The translations under genes were made by a program, and so were the position numbers. The notes beneath the pieces were generated by a model. That model was given only the letters and a program-made list of their open reading frames with translations. It was not told the origin of the DNA and did no database searches. From NCBI GenBank assembly GCA_036435485.1, contig CM071599.1:11000803-11064802 (forward strand): a stretch of 64,000 nucleotides of DNA, given 5' to 3'. Origin of the DNA: Saposhnikovia divaricata. Its lineage: Eukaryota; Streptophyta; Magnoliopsida; Apiales; Apiaceae. This document shows positions 32,696 to 45,600 of this stretch, piece after piece (position 1 is the first letter of the stretch; each line of letters begins with the position of its first letter).

Positions 32696-35600
32696 CAAAA
32701 ATGAGGTCGAAAAAGACAAATGACAAATGAAACTTAAAATCAGAAATTTAGTTGCATGTGGTTGCATTTAGTTGCAATTAGTTGCATGTGGTTGCATTCA
32801 GTTGAATATGCCTCTGCGGGGCCTTGCAAACCAAATCCACAAAAATATCCCCACCTTAAAAAAAAAAAATTGAATGTAGTTGAATTCAGTTGAATGTGGT
32901 TGCATTCAGTTGAATATGCCCATGCGGGGCCTTGCAACCCAAATGAACCAAAATAGCACCCCACAAAAGAAAAAAAAAAGAGTACAACCGCCGCTGCCAA
33001 AGAAAGAGGGGGGAGGGGGGCTAGGGTTAGGGTTAGTATTTTTGCAATTTTGAAACTTAGTTAGTAAAATTGCAAATAGGTATTCTTAACAAAAGTAAAT
33101 GTGCAAAAATTTACCTTTTCCTATTTATTTATGAAAAAAGCTCTTAAATATATTACATGATTAAATTTATTTACTAAAATTTCAAGGTTCAAATTTTTAT
33201 AAATACCTAAAATATCATATCTTCTAATCAATAAATTTTTTCTCTCTAATTAAAACACATTGACTTTTAATTTACAACATAATATTGCAATAATTAATAC
33301 AGACACAAAAATATGACATCATATCTTCTAACCCTAACAAAATATAATAAAAAATCGTATACAACGAATAATATCCGTTAGAATTTTAGTTAAAGATTAG
33401 AAATGTTAGATCTAATGATTAAATATTTTACATGATTAAATTTATTTACTAATGCATTAAATGCATACCCAAAAATATGACATCATATCTTCTAACCATT
33501 AACAAAATATAATAAAAATTTGTATACAACGAATAATATCAGTTAGATTTTTAGTTAAAAATTAGAATTGTTATATCTAATCAATTTATGTTTTCAAGTA
33601 AAACTTATTAAAATAATCAATTTCCTTCTAAAATACGTTACATTTTCTATTTTCTTTAGCTAAAATCTCTCTTTTTCCAATTAAATGACGCCCTTACTTA
33701 ATTATAAATAAACAATTTCCTAATAACTAATCAATTTTCTTTTTCAAGTAAAACATATTAAAGTAATCATTTTTCTTTAAAAAAAACATTACCTTTTCTA
33801 TTTCCTTTAGCTAAAATCTATATTTTTCCAATTATATGGCGCCGGTCGGTTGGTTGGTTGGTCGGTCGGTACCTATTGTTTTTACTTAATTACCCTTACT
33901 TAATTATAAATAAAATTTCTCCTAATAACTAATCAATTTCTGTTTTCAAGTAAAACATATTAAAATAATCAATTTCTCTAAATTGCATTTTAAATTTTTA
34001 CTAATCGAGAAAACTAAATATACAACTCAATTTCATTTTAAATTTTACTAATATTGGAAATTAAATATCACTAACAAAATATAATAAAAATTCGTATACA
34101 ACGAATAATATCTGTTAGACTTTTAGTTAAAAATTAGAACTATTATATACTTATATAAAGGAGAAACGAGGGGATCTAAACCTCTACTACTATCCTTCAT
34201 TTTTTTATTAATAATATAATTAATGATAATTAGCCGATTGCCTTTTTCAATTAAAAGATGTTTACTTATATTTGATATGATATTACCTTTTATAAATACC
34301 TAAAATATCATATCTTCCAATCAATAATTTTTTTCTCTCTAATCAGCATTTGGAGCGACCCAATTGGATCAACCCAAATCTAAACCTCTACAATTATCCT
34401 TCATTTTTTTATTAATAATATAAATAATGGTAATTAGCTGATTGCCTTTTTCAATTAAAAGATGTTTACTTATAATTGATGATATTACCTTTTATAAATA
34501 CCTAAAATATCATATCTTCCAATCAATAATTTTTTTTCTCTCTGATTAAAACACGTTGACTTTTAATTTAAAACATAATATTGCAATAATTATTACATAC
34601 CCAAAAATATGATAAAAATTCGTATACAACGAATAATATCCGTTAGATTTTTAGTTAAAAATTAGAATTGTTAGATCTAATGATTAAATATATTACTTGA
34701 TTAAAGTTATTTACTAATTGCATACCCAAAAATATGACATCATATCTTCTAACCACTAACAAAATATAATAAAAATTCGTATACAACGAATAATATCCGT
34801 TAGTTTTTTAGTTAAAATTAGAACTGTTAGATCTAATGATTAAATATGTTACATGATTAAATTTATTTACTAAACTTTCAAGGTTCGAATTCCGTCAACG
34901 TTACTATTATCCTTCATTTTCTTAATCTTTTTTATTTCCTTGATGCCCTTTTTTACCATTACACAGCATTTGGAGCGACCCAATTTAGATTGGATCGACC
35001 CAAATCTAAACATATACGGAGTACCAATTTTTGTCATCACACAACATTGGAGTAACCCAATTGGATCGACCCAAATCTAAACCTCTAATATTATCCTTTA
35101 TTTTTTTGATCTTTCTTTATTCTTTGATTCTTCTTTTTGCCATTACTCAAATCTATCGCTGTCATTTTTCACCTTCAAGTCCAAGCCGCTCAAATCTTCA
35201 CACTGCTGGATTTTGACGCATGTTTGCACTTTTCAGATTTGAAAGCTGGGGTTTTCACCAAATTAACATCTCAACCCCCTGAAGTATGGTTAAGGTATGT
35301 GTACTAGACCTCCGTACGGGTCATATATGTTTGGTTCCGATTTTTAGTTTGGCCATAAGAGTTAAGTTTTTATTGATTTTACAGCATTAAAAATTAGACA
35401 GGATAATATTTGTTTGGTTTTGATTTTGCTTTGGAATTTAAGAATTAAAGTTTTAATGAATTACCCGATGTTATAATAATATACAGGACACCAGAAAGGT
35501 ACCTTTAAAATATTTGCTTGGCCTTTCAATTTTCGATTTTACATGTCATAATAACAAAGGTAGTTGGAAAGATTACAAGTTAATAACATTGACACAGTAC

Positions 35601-36954
35601 AGACCATGTTATTTGTAAATAATCTTGGGACTCAATTTGATACTTATAGATATTATTTTGTTTTCAAGCAAGTTTATGTTCTTTATGGATTTGTTGAAAT
35701 TAAGGTTCATGGGGTAGACATGTTACGTACTAGAAGGTCTTATGGAATAACATACTTTTTATCGGATGTCTCCGAAGGCACTATGGAATAGCATACTTAG
35801 AAGCTCAGACCCACGTCACAAGCCTCACCCTCTGGGTCAGGCAACATTGCTCTTATTTATGCTCTAAATATCTTCTTTACTCGCGTTCAATTTCACTTCA
35901 TATATGATATCATATTTAGCACTTTCACTTGAGCTCCATATTAAAATATAAAAGCACTAACTTTTCCTTTTTTCAGTTTAGTTGACTTTTTGAGAGAGAA
36001 TAGGTAGTGGAAAATGTGATTGTTATAATTTGTAATCATACATTATTTGAAGATAAAAGTGAATAAGTGAGCTTCTTGCGGAGACCTGTGTTTTTGGTAA
36101 ATAGTATTATCCTTCATTTTTTTAATCTTCTTTATTTCTTTAATGCCTTTTTTTTTTATCATTACACAGCATTTGGAGCGACCCAATTTAGATTGGAACA
36201 AAAAATTCTATTATGATATTGTACTTATTTTCAGTAATGTTGTAGTACTACGATTGCACCTCTAGCCTTTCTCTTCTCTTCCAGCTACATAATTTTAAAT
36301 ATTGAAAACAAAATACAATACAAGAAGAAGTTTGCATTTATAAATATAGGTTACAAGCAGAGAGAGATGTTTAGTTACAGATAGACTACATAACAACATC
36401 ATAAGTGATAAAAAGAAAGATGTTAGTTACGGATAGATTATATAGCAACAACATAAGTGATAAAAAGAAAGATGGTCCACATGATGATCAAGCTAATGAA
36501 GTATTGAAGTAATTAACAATCCTGAATTACATAAGCAACTTCCATTTTATAGGTATTGTTTATCATAACGTGGGTAATGGGTTTATGTATTCCCATTAAT
36601 TTTATTTTTGGTCACCCCTCTAAGTTGATCACAACAAAATTAACAACCCATCAAAATAAGTAGTTTAAAAATATATTCAAATTCAAATTATTATATTCGT
36701 TTCAATAAGAACATACTTTTAATAAAATAAAGTCAATAAAATAAAAATTCAACAATTTCAAAAAGCGAGAGCCATGGTGAAAGACCTTAATTTGAACATA
36801 AACTATAAATCTACTAGAATATTTATCTGATATTTTGGCTTGTTTATTTAATTGTATAATTTACTTATTTTTAATAAAAGAATCTATATTAATAATATAT
36901 ATACACTGTATTTTCGAATTTACTAATACAGTTTAATGGTCACGCTCTGGTGAG

Positions 36955-37230
36955 AATGAGAACAGTGAGAACACACATATTCACTACATTTCAAGCTATT
37001 TTAAAGGGCCCCGCTAGGGGCATCTTCACAAAAAAAGTCTTATAATTCTACCCTCTATACATTCATAAAAAAAATTAACAAAAAAAAAATTAAAATGAGA
37101 ACAGTGAGAACACACATATTCACTACATTTCAAGCTATTTTAAAGGGCCCCGCCAGGGTCATCTTAACACAAAAGTCTTATAATTCTACCCTCTATCCAT
37201 TCATAAAGAAAATTAAAAATTGCTTGAAAT
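36955..37230. repeat. 139-bp tandem duplication with the GGCCCCGC motif
   Basis: AATGAGAACAGTGAGAACAC starts at 36955 and again at 37094. Each copy holds GGCCCCGC(T/C)AGGG and then a CTTATAATTCTACCCTCTAT block related to the MITEs at 32055 and 40757. Confidence 0.85.
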
Positions 37231-37771
37231 GTGGTCTCATTGTTCTCCAACATTTACATATTATATTAACTATGAGGTCTCATAGTTAATATAATATGTT
37301 CTTGATATTATATGAGGTTTAATATTTTGGAGCCATTTAATGTTTTGGAGCCATTGGGGGTGAAGGAATTATCATTTCCGCATTTAAATAATGAAGACAA
37401 TTTATTATTGTTTTCAATTAAAGAACAATATTTGTAAAAATATTTATTACTTTTATTGCAGATTTTGATGAATTAAATAAATTTTCAACATTATTAAAAT
37501 AGAATTGTATGCTACTTTTTTATATAAATTTTAGCATATCATTATTTTATTAAATACTTATATAACTGTATATAATATCTTTCTAAGAATTGATTATTTA
37601 TATAATTGCATACAATATCATTAAGAAATCAATCAAATTTGTTAAATTTTTGGTATTGCCAATTTAAATTAAATAAGATGTTTTAAGAAATCAATCAAAT
37701 TTGTTAAATTTTTGGTATTATCATTTTAAATTAAATAAGATGCCGTGTACGAAGTACGGGCAAAATGCTAG

Positions 37772-38139
37772 TCTTAAATAATTTTGAAAGTACAGTAGTT
37801 ACTTATTTTCAAAATGTAAAGAATAACTTATCTTAACTTCTCCCTGGTCCTATATCCTATAAGACCATCTCCAACCCAACCCAAAATTACAAAATTACAC
37901 CACTCACAAAATGCATTCCAATCCATTGACCACTATACTTGACACTAGGGCTGGGAAAAAAATTCGAAAAATCCGATATCCGTTCGAAATATCTGCATTC
38001 GTATCCGAGAAAAAAACGGATATTATCCGTATCAGTAACAAAGCTGATATTATCCGTATATGCATCGGACAAATACGGATACGAATATGATATAAGCATA
38101 TTTGTATCCGAAAATATCCGAATCCGAAATATATATATA
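37772..38139. other. Possible hAT-type terminus, then cut by a Helitron
   Basis: From 37946 the sequence reads TAGGGCTGGGAAAAAAATTC, like the ends of plant hAT elements, followed by a field of ATCCGAATCCG/ATATCCG repeats in both orientations. The other terminus is not found because a Helitron begins at 38140. Confidence 0.4.
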
Positions 38140-40755
38140 CTAGCTTAAAGCCCGTGCGATGCACGGATTTTTTTATTTTAATATTATATAAATTTTTTCA
38201 TTTATTTAAATTAACTTTTTAAAAGATGAATTTTGGAGGCTTACATTATTATATCAGATGATTTGATAATAATTATACAGATGTTATCCGTGATATTTCT
38301 AGAAATGGAAGGATTTTAGTTAGAAAATATAGAAAAGATGATAGGTTTTAGTTGAAAAAGGTAATGGATTAATTATTGGTAATTATAAAATTATTATTTT
38401 TATTAAATAGAATGCATGTGATATGATTAGAAAAAGATAGGATTTAGTTAGAGAAAATTAAAAAGAAAACATGTTATGGGTGAAAAATATAATTGATTAG
38501 TTTATAGCAATTATAATTTAATTACCTTATTTACTAAATACAATTGTACGAAATATTTTTAGAAAAGGTGAAATTAATATTATCCGTGATATATATATAT
38601 ATCTATTAAAAGAAGGATTTTAGTTAAAAAAATATAGGAAAGATGATACGTTTTAGTTGAAAAGGGTAATCGATTAATTATTAATATTAAAATATTATTA
38701 TTTTATTTTATTAAATAAAACCTCCCTTGATATAATTGGAAAAAGAGAGATTTTAGTTAGAGAAAATAGAAAGGTAACGTGAAAATTAAAAAAATGACAT
38801 GATTTATGTGAAAAAGGTAATTGATTAGCTTATATAATTTTAATTTAATTATGTCATTTTACTAAATAAAATTGCTCATAGTTTTTAGAAAATGAGAAAT
38901 TAATGTTGTCCGTGATATTTCTAGAAAAAAAAGGAGTTTAGTTAGAAAAAATAGAAAAGATGATACATTTTAGCTGAAAAGTTAATTGGTTAATTATTAG
39001 TATTATAATGTTATTATTTTATTTTATTAAATAGAAACATCTGTGATATAATTGGAAAAAGAGATATTTTAGTAAGAGAAAAGAAAAAAGGTACCGTGTT
39101 TTGGTTGAAAAGGGTAACCGTTCAAGATATAATTGAAAAAAGAGAGATGTTAATTAGAGAAAAAAGAAAAGATAACGTATTTTGGGTGAAAAAGGTAATT
39201 GATTAGTTAATAATAATTATAATATAATTACGTTATTTTATTAAACAAAACTGCTCGTACTATTTTTAAAAAAAGAGATATTTTAGTTAAATAAAATATG
39301 AAAGATATTCTATTTTACTTGAAAAAGAAAATTGTTTAATTATCGAAAAATATAAATGATAATATGTTTAACTTGAAAAAGGAAATTAATTAATAAAGGA
39401 GAAATTTTAGTTAGATAAAATATAAAGGGATATTATATTTTATTATAAAAAGAAAATTATTTAGTTTTTGAAAAATAGAAAAGATAATATGTTTAACTTC
39501 AAGAAGGAAATTTATTAGTTAGTAGAAAAGGTACTATGTCTAACCTGAAAAAGGAAATTGATTAATAAAGGAGAAATTTTAGTTAGATAAAATATAAAAA
39601 AAATTGTATTTTAGGAAATTAGTTAGTTAGATAAAATATAAATGGATAAAAAAGAAATTATTTACTTTTTGAAAAAGAGAAAAGATAATATGTTTAACCT
39701 AAATTGATTAGTTAGTAGAAAAGGTAACATGTCTAACCTGAAAAAGGAAATTGATTAATAAAGTAGAAATTTTAGTTAGATAAAATATAAAAGGATATTA
39801 TATTTTAGGAAATTAGTTAGTTCTTGAAAAATAGAAAAGATAATATGTTTAAACTCAAGAAGAAAATTGATTAGTTAGTTTATCTGTAATTATTTATTAG
39901 TTAGTAGAAAAGGTAATATGTCTAAGCTCAAAAAGTAAATTGATTAATAAAGGAGAAATTTTAGTTAATAAAATATAAAAGGATATTGTATTTTAGAAAA
40001 TTAGTTAGTTAGATATAATATAAAGGGATATTATATTTTATCATAAAAAGAAAATTATTTAGTTTTTGAAAAAGAGAAAAGATAATATGTTTGAAAAAGG
40101 TAATGGATTAATTATTGGTAATTATAAAATTATTATTTTTATTAAATAGAATGCATGTGATATGATTAGAAAAAGATAGGATTTAGTTAGAGAAAATTAA
40201 AAAGAAAACATGTTATGGGTGAAAAATATAATTGATTAGTTTATAGCAATTATAATTTAATTACCTTATTTACTAAATACAATTGTACGAAATATTTTTA
40301 GAAAAGGTGAAATTAATATTATCCGTGATATATATATCTATTAAAAGAAGGATTTTAGTTAAAAAAATATAGGAAAGATGATACGTTTTAGTTGAAAAAG
40401 GTAATCGATTAATTATTAATATTAAAATATTATTATGTTTAACCTTAATTGATTAGTTAGAAATTGATTAGTTAGTAGAAAATGTAATATGTCTAACCTG
40501 AAAAAGGTAATTGATTAATAAAGTAGAAATTTTAGTTAGATAAAATATAAAAGGATATTATATTTTAGGAAATTAGTTAATTCTTGAAAAATAAAAAAGA
40601 TAATATGTTTAAACTCAATAAGGAAATTGATTAGTTAGCTTATCTGTAATTAAGTAAGGGTAAATAAGTAAAATCAACAGTACCGACCGACCGACCGACC
40701 GACCGACCGACTAACCAAACTTTTAATGTTTCGGAATTTATATAATAGTATATAT
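38140..40755 (-). mobile_element. Non-autonomous Helitron (minus strand), sister of 11205-15750
   Basis: On the minus strand it ends with hairpin CCGTGCATCGCACGG, GCTTTAAG and CTAG (38143-38140) followed by T. It is collinear with 11205-15750 but lacks the nested Helitron and has an internal rearrangement near 40095-40435 where an earlier part is repeated. The 5' end near 40750 is blurred by (TA)n and an adjoining MITE. (CCGA)n lies at about 40683-40710. Confidence 0.82.
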
Positions 40756-40756
40756 A

Positions 40757-41130
40757 TAGGTTAGCGTTCAAATAGAAATCAACCTTAGAATAGAAACTAG
40801 AAACCTATACTAAATAAATTATATTTCATTTATTTTAATGGCCCCGCTAGGGGCACCTTCACAAAAAACGTTTAAAATTCTTGGCTCTATTCAACAAAAA
40901 TATAAAAAAAAATAAAATTTTTTTTTAAAAAAAGTTACTGTTCACGTGCCACGTCATCACGTAAACAGTAACTTTTTTTTAAATTTTTTTAAATTTTTGT
41001 TGAATAGAGACAATAATTTTAAAATTTTTTGTATTGGAGTACCCCTAATTTGGTTATTAGATTAGCTTGAAATATTTAATTTAGGTTTAGTTTCTAGTTT
41101 CTATTCTAAGTTAGTTTCTATTAGAACAAG

Positions 41131-41136
<6 letters not shown>
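40757..41136. mobile_element. Fold-back MITE at a (TA)n tract
   Basis: About 380 bp. The two halves are complementary over most of their length (TTAGAATAGAAACTAGAAAC near the left end, its complement near the right end). The centre is a hairpin of about 20 bp per arm (40927-40948 and 40958-40980) with CACGTG and ACGTCA. A long (TA)n tract borders the right side and a short one the left. The left arm has GGCCCCGCTAGGGGCA at 40840-40855. Confidence 0.82.
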
Positions 41137-41173
<37 letters not shown>

Positions 41174-41836
41174 CTTAAATTTAATAATATATTAATAATA
41201 TGAATTTTTAATATATCACTTACTATATAAATAATTTTAATTAAGGTTAAGAGTGAAGACTTAAGAATATAACATTAAAAAAATATTAATTTTGAACAAA
41301 AAAAAAAAGATTGAAAGAATATGACATATTCTTTAGTCGAGCTAAAGTCTCAACAGCAGTCACCTCTCAAAACCTAATTGCCGCCCACCTCTCAAAACCT
41401 TTAAGACGACTTTGATTGGGTTTCGGATTTAACACGACCGATTGTTCAGTTGTATTGGGCGAATCACCAGTTGTATTTAAGACGCCTTTGATTGAATAAT
41501 GGAACAAGGTATTATCTTATGTTTACTCTTTGCAATGATTCATTACGAACTTATGTTCTGGTTGTTGAGAATGTGATATCTTCTGGTTGTTGTTTAATTC
41601 TGTATGTGTTGTTTTGTGTTCATGATGAATTGATGATTAAGTAGGGTGATTAAGAAAAAGTTTAATTGTTTAGCTTGAAAAAGTTTGATTCTGACACTCA
41701 TATTGTTATTCGCATCAACTGAAATACCTGCTACTGCTAGTTGATGTATGAATATCATTATTCAAGATTATTCATTGAATAGTGGAACAATGTTTATATT
41801 AGAATTTAGAAGCATGATGTTTGTTATTTAAAATTG
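41137..41836. other. (TA)n tract and spacer
   Basis: (TA)n to about 41170, then AT-rich sequence. 41370-41510 contains short duplicated blocks (CACCTCTCAAAACCT twice; AAGACG.CTTTGATTG twice). No gene recognised. Confidence 0.4.
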
Positions 41837-42116
41837 CATCATCCGCGGATAGAAAAATTTTAACAATGGAATGTACCACTTTCTATTGTTACAAAGGATT
41901 CCAATGTAGTGAATCAGTCGAAAGAACAGTTTTTTCTATTATTACAATGGAATGTAACAGTTAAGGATTCCACTATATTGAAGTTTTTTCCACTATTAAT
42001 AGAAAAAACTATTATAATGGTGAATAATAGAAAGTTACATTCACTGTTCTTTCCACCTTTGTAATAATAGAAAGTGGTACATTCCATTGTTAAAATTTTT
42101 CTATCCGCGGATGATG
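41837..42116. mobile_element. Fold-back element with CATCATCCGCGGATAG termini
   Basis: 280 bp. CATCATCCGCGGATAGAAAA at the left end and its complement at the right end extend as inverted repeats of about 60 bp. Flanks TTAAAATT / TAAAAATT may be an imperfect 8-bp target duplication. No ORF. Confidence 0.75.
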
Positions 42117-42496
42117 TAAAAATTTGGATGGAGGAATGCCCCACTGATGTTACTCATCTTGTCCTTACTGAAAATAATTTACTTTAATGAATATATATAG
42201 CTACTGCCTTTCCTGTCAAAGAAAAAAAATCTTGCAACAAAAACATAACTGAGAGAATAGTCTCGTGAAAATATAACAAACCGCAACCTTTGTCGCAAAA
42301 TTCTATACATATATACGGTGAACCATTCTAAAAATACCTTTATATAGGGGTTCGCACATAAGTTTACAAAAATGTCAAGATCATGATGGTGGTAGTATCA
42401 CTAGAAATATTCCTTTTATTATTTTTAAAAAATCTAATATTTAATTTTCTATTGCATCAGAATAAGAGAAAATAGTCGGCTTCCGATCCCTCTCTT

Positions 42497-42597
42497 GGCC
42501 CAAAACAGACGATGGTTTATGTAACCCGGCCCATAACATCTATATGCAAATCCCGTTAATAATTACCTACTATGTATTCTTAAACCCTAAACCCTAG
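42497..42597 (+). promoter_or_regulatory. UTP25 promoter: two site II (GGCCCA) elements and a telo-box
   Basis: GGCCCA at 42497-42502 and 42528-42533, then AAACCCTAAACCCTAG at 42582-42597, only 33 bp before the ATG at 42631. Telo-box plus site II (TGGGCY/GGCCCA) is the known pair in plant ribosomal-protein and ribosome-biogenesis promoters, bound by Myb-type/PurA and TCP factors. It fits the nucleolar job of the gene it precedes. No TATA box is seen close by. Confidence 0.75.
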
Positions 42598-42630
42598 TTC
42601 TCAAATTCAAATTCAGAACGCAATACAAGT

Positions 42631-45600
42631 ATGGGGAAACGACGATTTGCTGATAGACAACGCGGTACGTTTCAATTTCAATCCCACTCTTTTCTCTCCC
42701 TCTGCAATTTACTCTCATTTTCTTTTCATTTTTCCTACTTTACGTACACATATATACACAATGATAGCTGTGAAATTAATGAATATGCAGATGTTCCATT
42801 ATGTATTGCAGCATGTATGTGTTGCGTGTTTCATATAAAAAAGAATGATGATTTATGTGACACCTGCCATTTGTTTGATGAAATGCGCCAAAAGAATTTT
42901 ATTATTATTATTATTATTTTTTCAATGTTTTAATGTGATAGTTTATAGCATATGTATATGATTTAATCTTGTAATGGTAATATAATTAATTGGGCCAATA
43001 ATATATGTAATTAGCATTTTCGTACCATTGTTACATCATAATTAAAACCAAGTTACTCATTTATAGTATTTATTTATTTATTTTTAGCTGGTTCGTTTTC
43101 CAACCAAATTGTTGCTGCTAATTTATGACCTCTACTGCGTATTTTGTTAAGATAGTTGTCTGATTGGTTGATGTTTGTACTAGTTTGGTTCTTTCGTTAA
43201 TGACGTGTTTACTTTGAGTGTTTTATTAAGTCTGATGGTTTGAATTATATGTTTTCCCCAAGTTTGATAGATGCATTGTTTTTATCTGTTAGTTTGTGAT
43301 TGTTATGTTAAGGTTGACAGTGTTAGTGTTCGACAATTTTTAATGCAGTAGCCATGATAGAAATGATATTTTGTTGTGTTAGAGATAGCATTTAAGGCTA
43401 TAAATTTTAGAGTTTTGTTGCATTTTATGTGTTATTGTTATATCTTAACTAGGTGGTAGCAGAAGAAAAGGAAATGAAAATGCTTACAGGAATGGACCAA
43501 AGAAAAAGTTTAGCCGTTCTAGACATGAGGTTGCGGATAGCCCTTCTCCGTGCACTTCAGGTGAGGCTGTCATATTGAACTTGGCTTTAAACACAATTTC
43601 TTACTCTCTCTGATACAATTTGCCATTTGCTTGATTTATGTTTTGTCCCCTCAACTATTGAAGTCAAAAAGTGATCAGAATCAATTTTCTTTTAAATAGT
43701 TTAGCCTTTTTACATTTTCTTTTGTCTGTTAAATTAGGAGATTCAGATGTGGAGCATACTGACGTTGTTTCTGATGGAGAATCAGAAGAAATGGTGGAAG
43801 TCCAGAAAGAGAACACTATGTATGATAACTTGCTAAACACATTAGGATCTGCTAGCGAATCTCTTGCCAGTGCAAACAAAAGGAGGTAAGTGGATGGGCA
43901 CCATTGTGTAGGTGTTTGGGTTACTATCATTAGGCAATTACCCATTGTTTCCTTCGCCTTTATTTGATATATCTATATGTAGCCTATTTCGCTGTCTATT
44001 TATTTAGCTCGACACTAATCAGACTTCATATGATTTCGTAGACTGATCACATCCTAATTCTCTTAGATGTTTATCGTAATATTGATTAATATATCATATT
44101 GTTTTTGATAAGGCATGTGCTAGCAGGATACTTTTGTTTTATTCCAAAATCAGATACATATTTACAATGACAACTTCATGACATGACATTTCTTAATATG
44201 CACCAAATCTACTTAGTGCAAGGATTGGCCTTCAATATAAATAGAGAAAAGAAAAAAGGATATCTTATTTTTAAAATATATGTATTTGTAGTTTCTAATA
44301 GCCACATAATATTTTTCTTTGTATTTTAATTGTATATTCACCATTTCCGTGGGAGTTTCCAGCATTTATTATTAAAAAAATTGTTCTTTTCAAAACTGTT
44401 TTAGTAATTTGTGTGGTTTGAAACTAATGTTATTCTTTTATGGATAGACAAAGAGATGAAGCAGGTAAAAGTGAATCTGAGGATGACATAGATATTGGGT
44501 CAGAATTTTTAAGTATGTCCGAGGATGATATTGTTGGTATGGTATCTTTTATTATGCTAATTATATGTTTAATTGTCTTTTTTTTTCTTGTTATGTGATA
44601 ATGTGCCTTATATCTTCCTGAGCTATATGTGTTATATCCCCTATTTTCCCGCACAAGAAATGTATTGTATTTGTACTATTTTTTTGTATAGATCTAGTTA
44701 TGCCTTGTCCCAAAGAAGTTATAATCAACTACACATGAACACTTGACTAGCAAAACCACTTATGTATGGTCATATTCGTTCAAACCCTGTACACATAAAT
44801 ATCAATTTAATTTAAGTTAGTAAAAACAATTGTTTGCCCACATGAATGGTAGGTATAGGCTATTGAAATAATTACTCAGTGATGTTGAAGAGTGATAAAT
44901 TAGAAGTTTTATATATATGAACAAAAATACCCATCTATTATTGTTTATCATTTCCTTTCTTCCATCAAAAGTTACCCTACCCTAGACCTTTGAGCAGGGC
45001 AACCCTAGTTTGAGTAGTACTTGTCACCACCCTTACTTGGCAGCAGCATAATGACAAGGCAAGAAGTAATGTAACCTTCGACAAAGAAACTGACTAAGCA
45101 AGTGATGTAAACACATAAAGGTAGATCATATTGTGATGATAAGATATTATCAATCCTCTCTATAGCAATAATTAAACTAATTTTCCCACCACTGATTTAG
45201 CTTTGCTTCTTCGAACTGTAAACAATCTTTGTGCTGATGTACTTTTATTGGTATAAAAGTTAGATGGGTCCATTAACCCTATCTAACAAATCATTGTTAT
45301 CACTAATCCTTACGTTTGACCCCTTCGAACAAAAACAAGATAAGAATGCCTCAACTTCCCGACAGCCTAATTGTTGATTAATATTAGTTTCTTTCCTCTA
45401 CCTGAATTATGTCTCACAAGCTCCATTTCAGTCACAGTCATTATGCACAATTACCATGATAGTTTATACGTGTTTGTATTGTTTGTACGATCATGAGTTC
45501 ACATTGTCAATGCTACTCTCCCAGCTCACATTATGGTTATATTGTTATTACTGTTTGCTTAGAGTCTGAGACCCATACCCCATATTGCTTTAAACTAGGA

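Larger units (their letters stand above)
31307..33143. mobile_element. Mutator-like element with 9-bp TSD TTAAATATA
   Basis: TTAAATATA lies directly at 31298-31306 and 33144-33152. Joining the flanks recreates the repeat sequence seen elsewhere in the field (for example near 34685). The ends share a long degenerate inverted repeat (ATTGCAATTTTAC, AAGTTTCAAAATTGCAAAAA, ATACTAACCCTAACCC on the complementary strand). Inside are repeated GGTGGATTTGGGTTGCAAGG blocks in both orientations, a 113-bp palindrome, and a nested fold-back MITE. No transposase. Confidence 0.75.
30400..37771 (+). mobile_element. AT-rich repeat field ending in a Helitron 3' terminus
   Basis: The stretch ends in CCGTGTACGAAGTACGGG, CAAAATG and CTAG (37768-37771) followed by T, a Helitron-type end. 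Upstream the cassette GCATTTGGAGCGACCCAATT with flanking CTACTATTATCCTTC recurs at about 30528, 30774, 34347, 34967 and 36172. The block with GTATACAACGAATAATATC recurs at about 31079, 31232, 33356, 33522, 34094, 34621 and 34778. I cannot fix the 5' end, so the start given is approximate and the interval may hold more than one element. A nested MULE occupies 31307-33143. 35000-36900 has no recognised gene. Confidence 0.45.

Noticed and set aside
31412..33040. CCCTAA/TTAGGG runs at both ends of the 31307-33143 element
   Set aside because: Only two or three units on each side, placed symmetrically in the long inverted ends. Plant telomeres are TTTAGGG arrays, so this is not an interstitial telomere.
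35564..35791. Open frame of 75 codons
   Set aside because: No recognised motif, no splice context, and surrounded by repeats. Treated as chance.
37904..38164. Overlapping open frames with Ile/Arg repeats
   Set aside because: Produced by ATCCG-type repeats at a possible hAT end, not by a gene.
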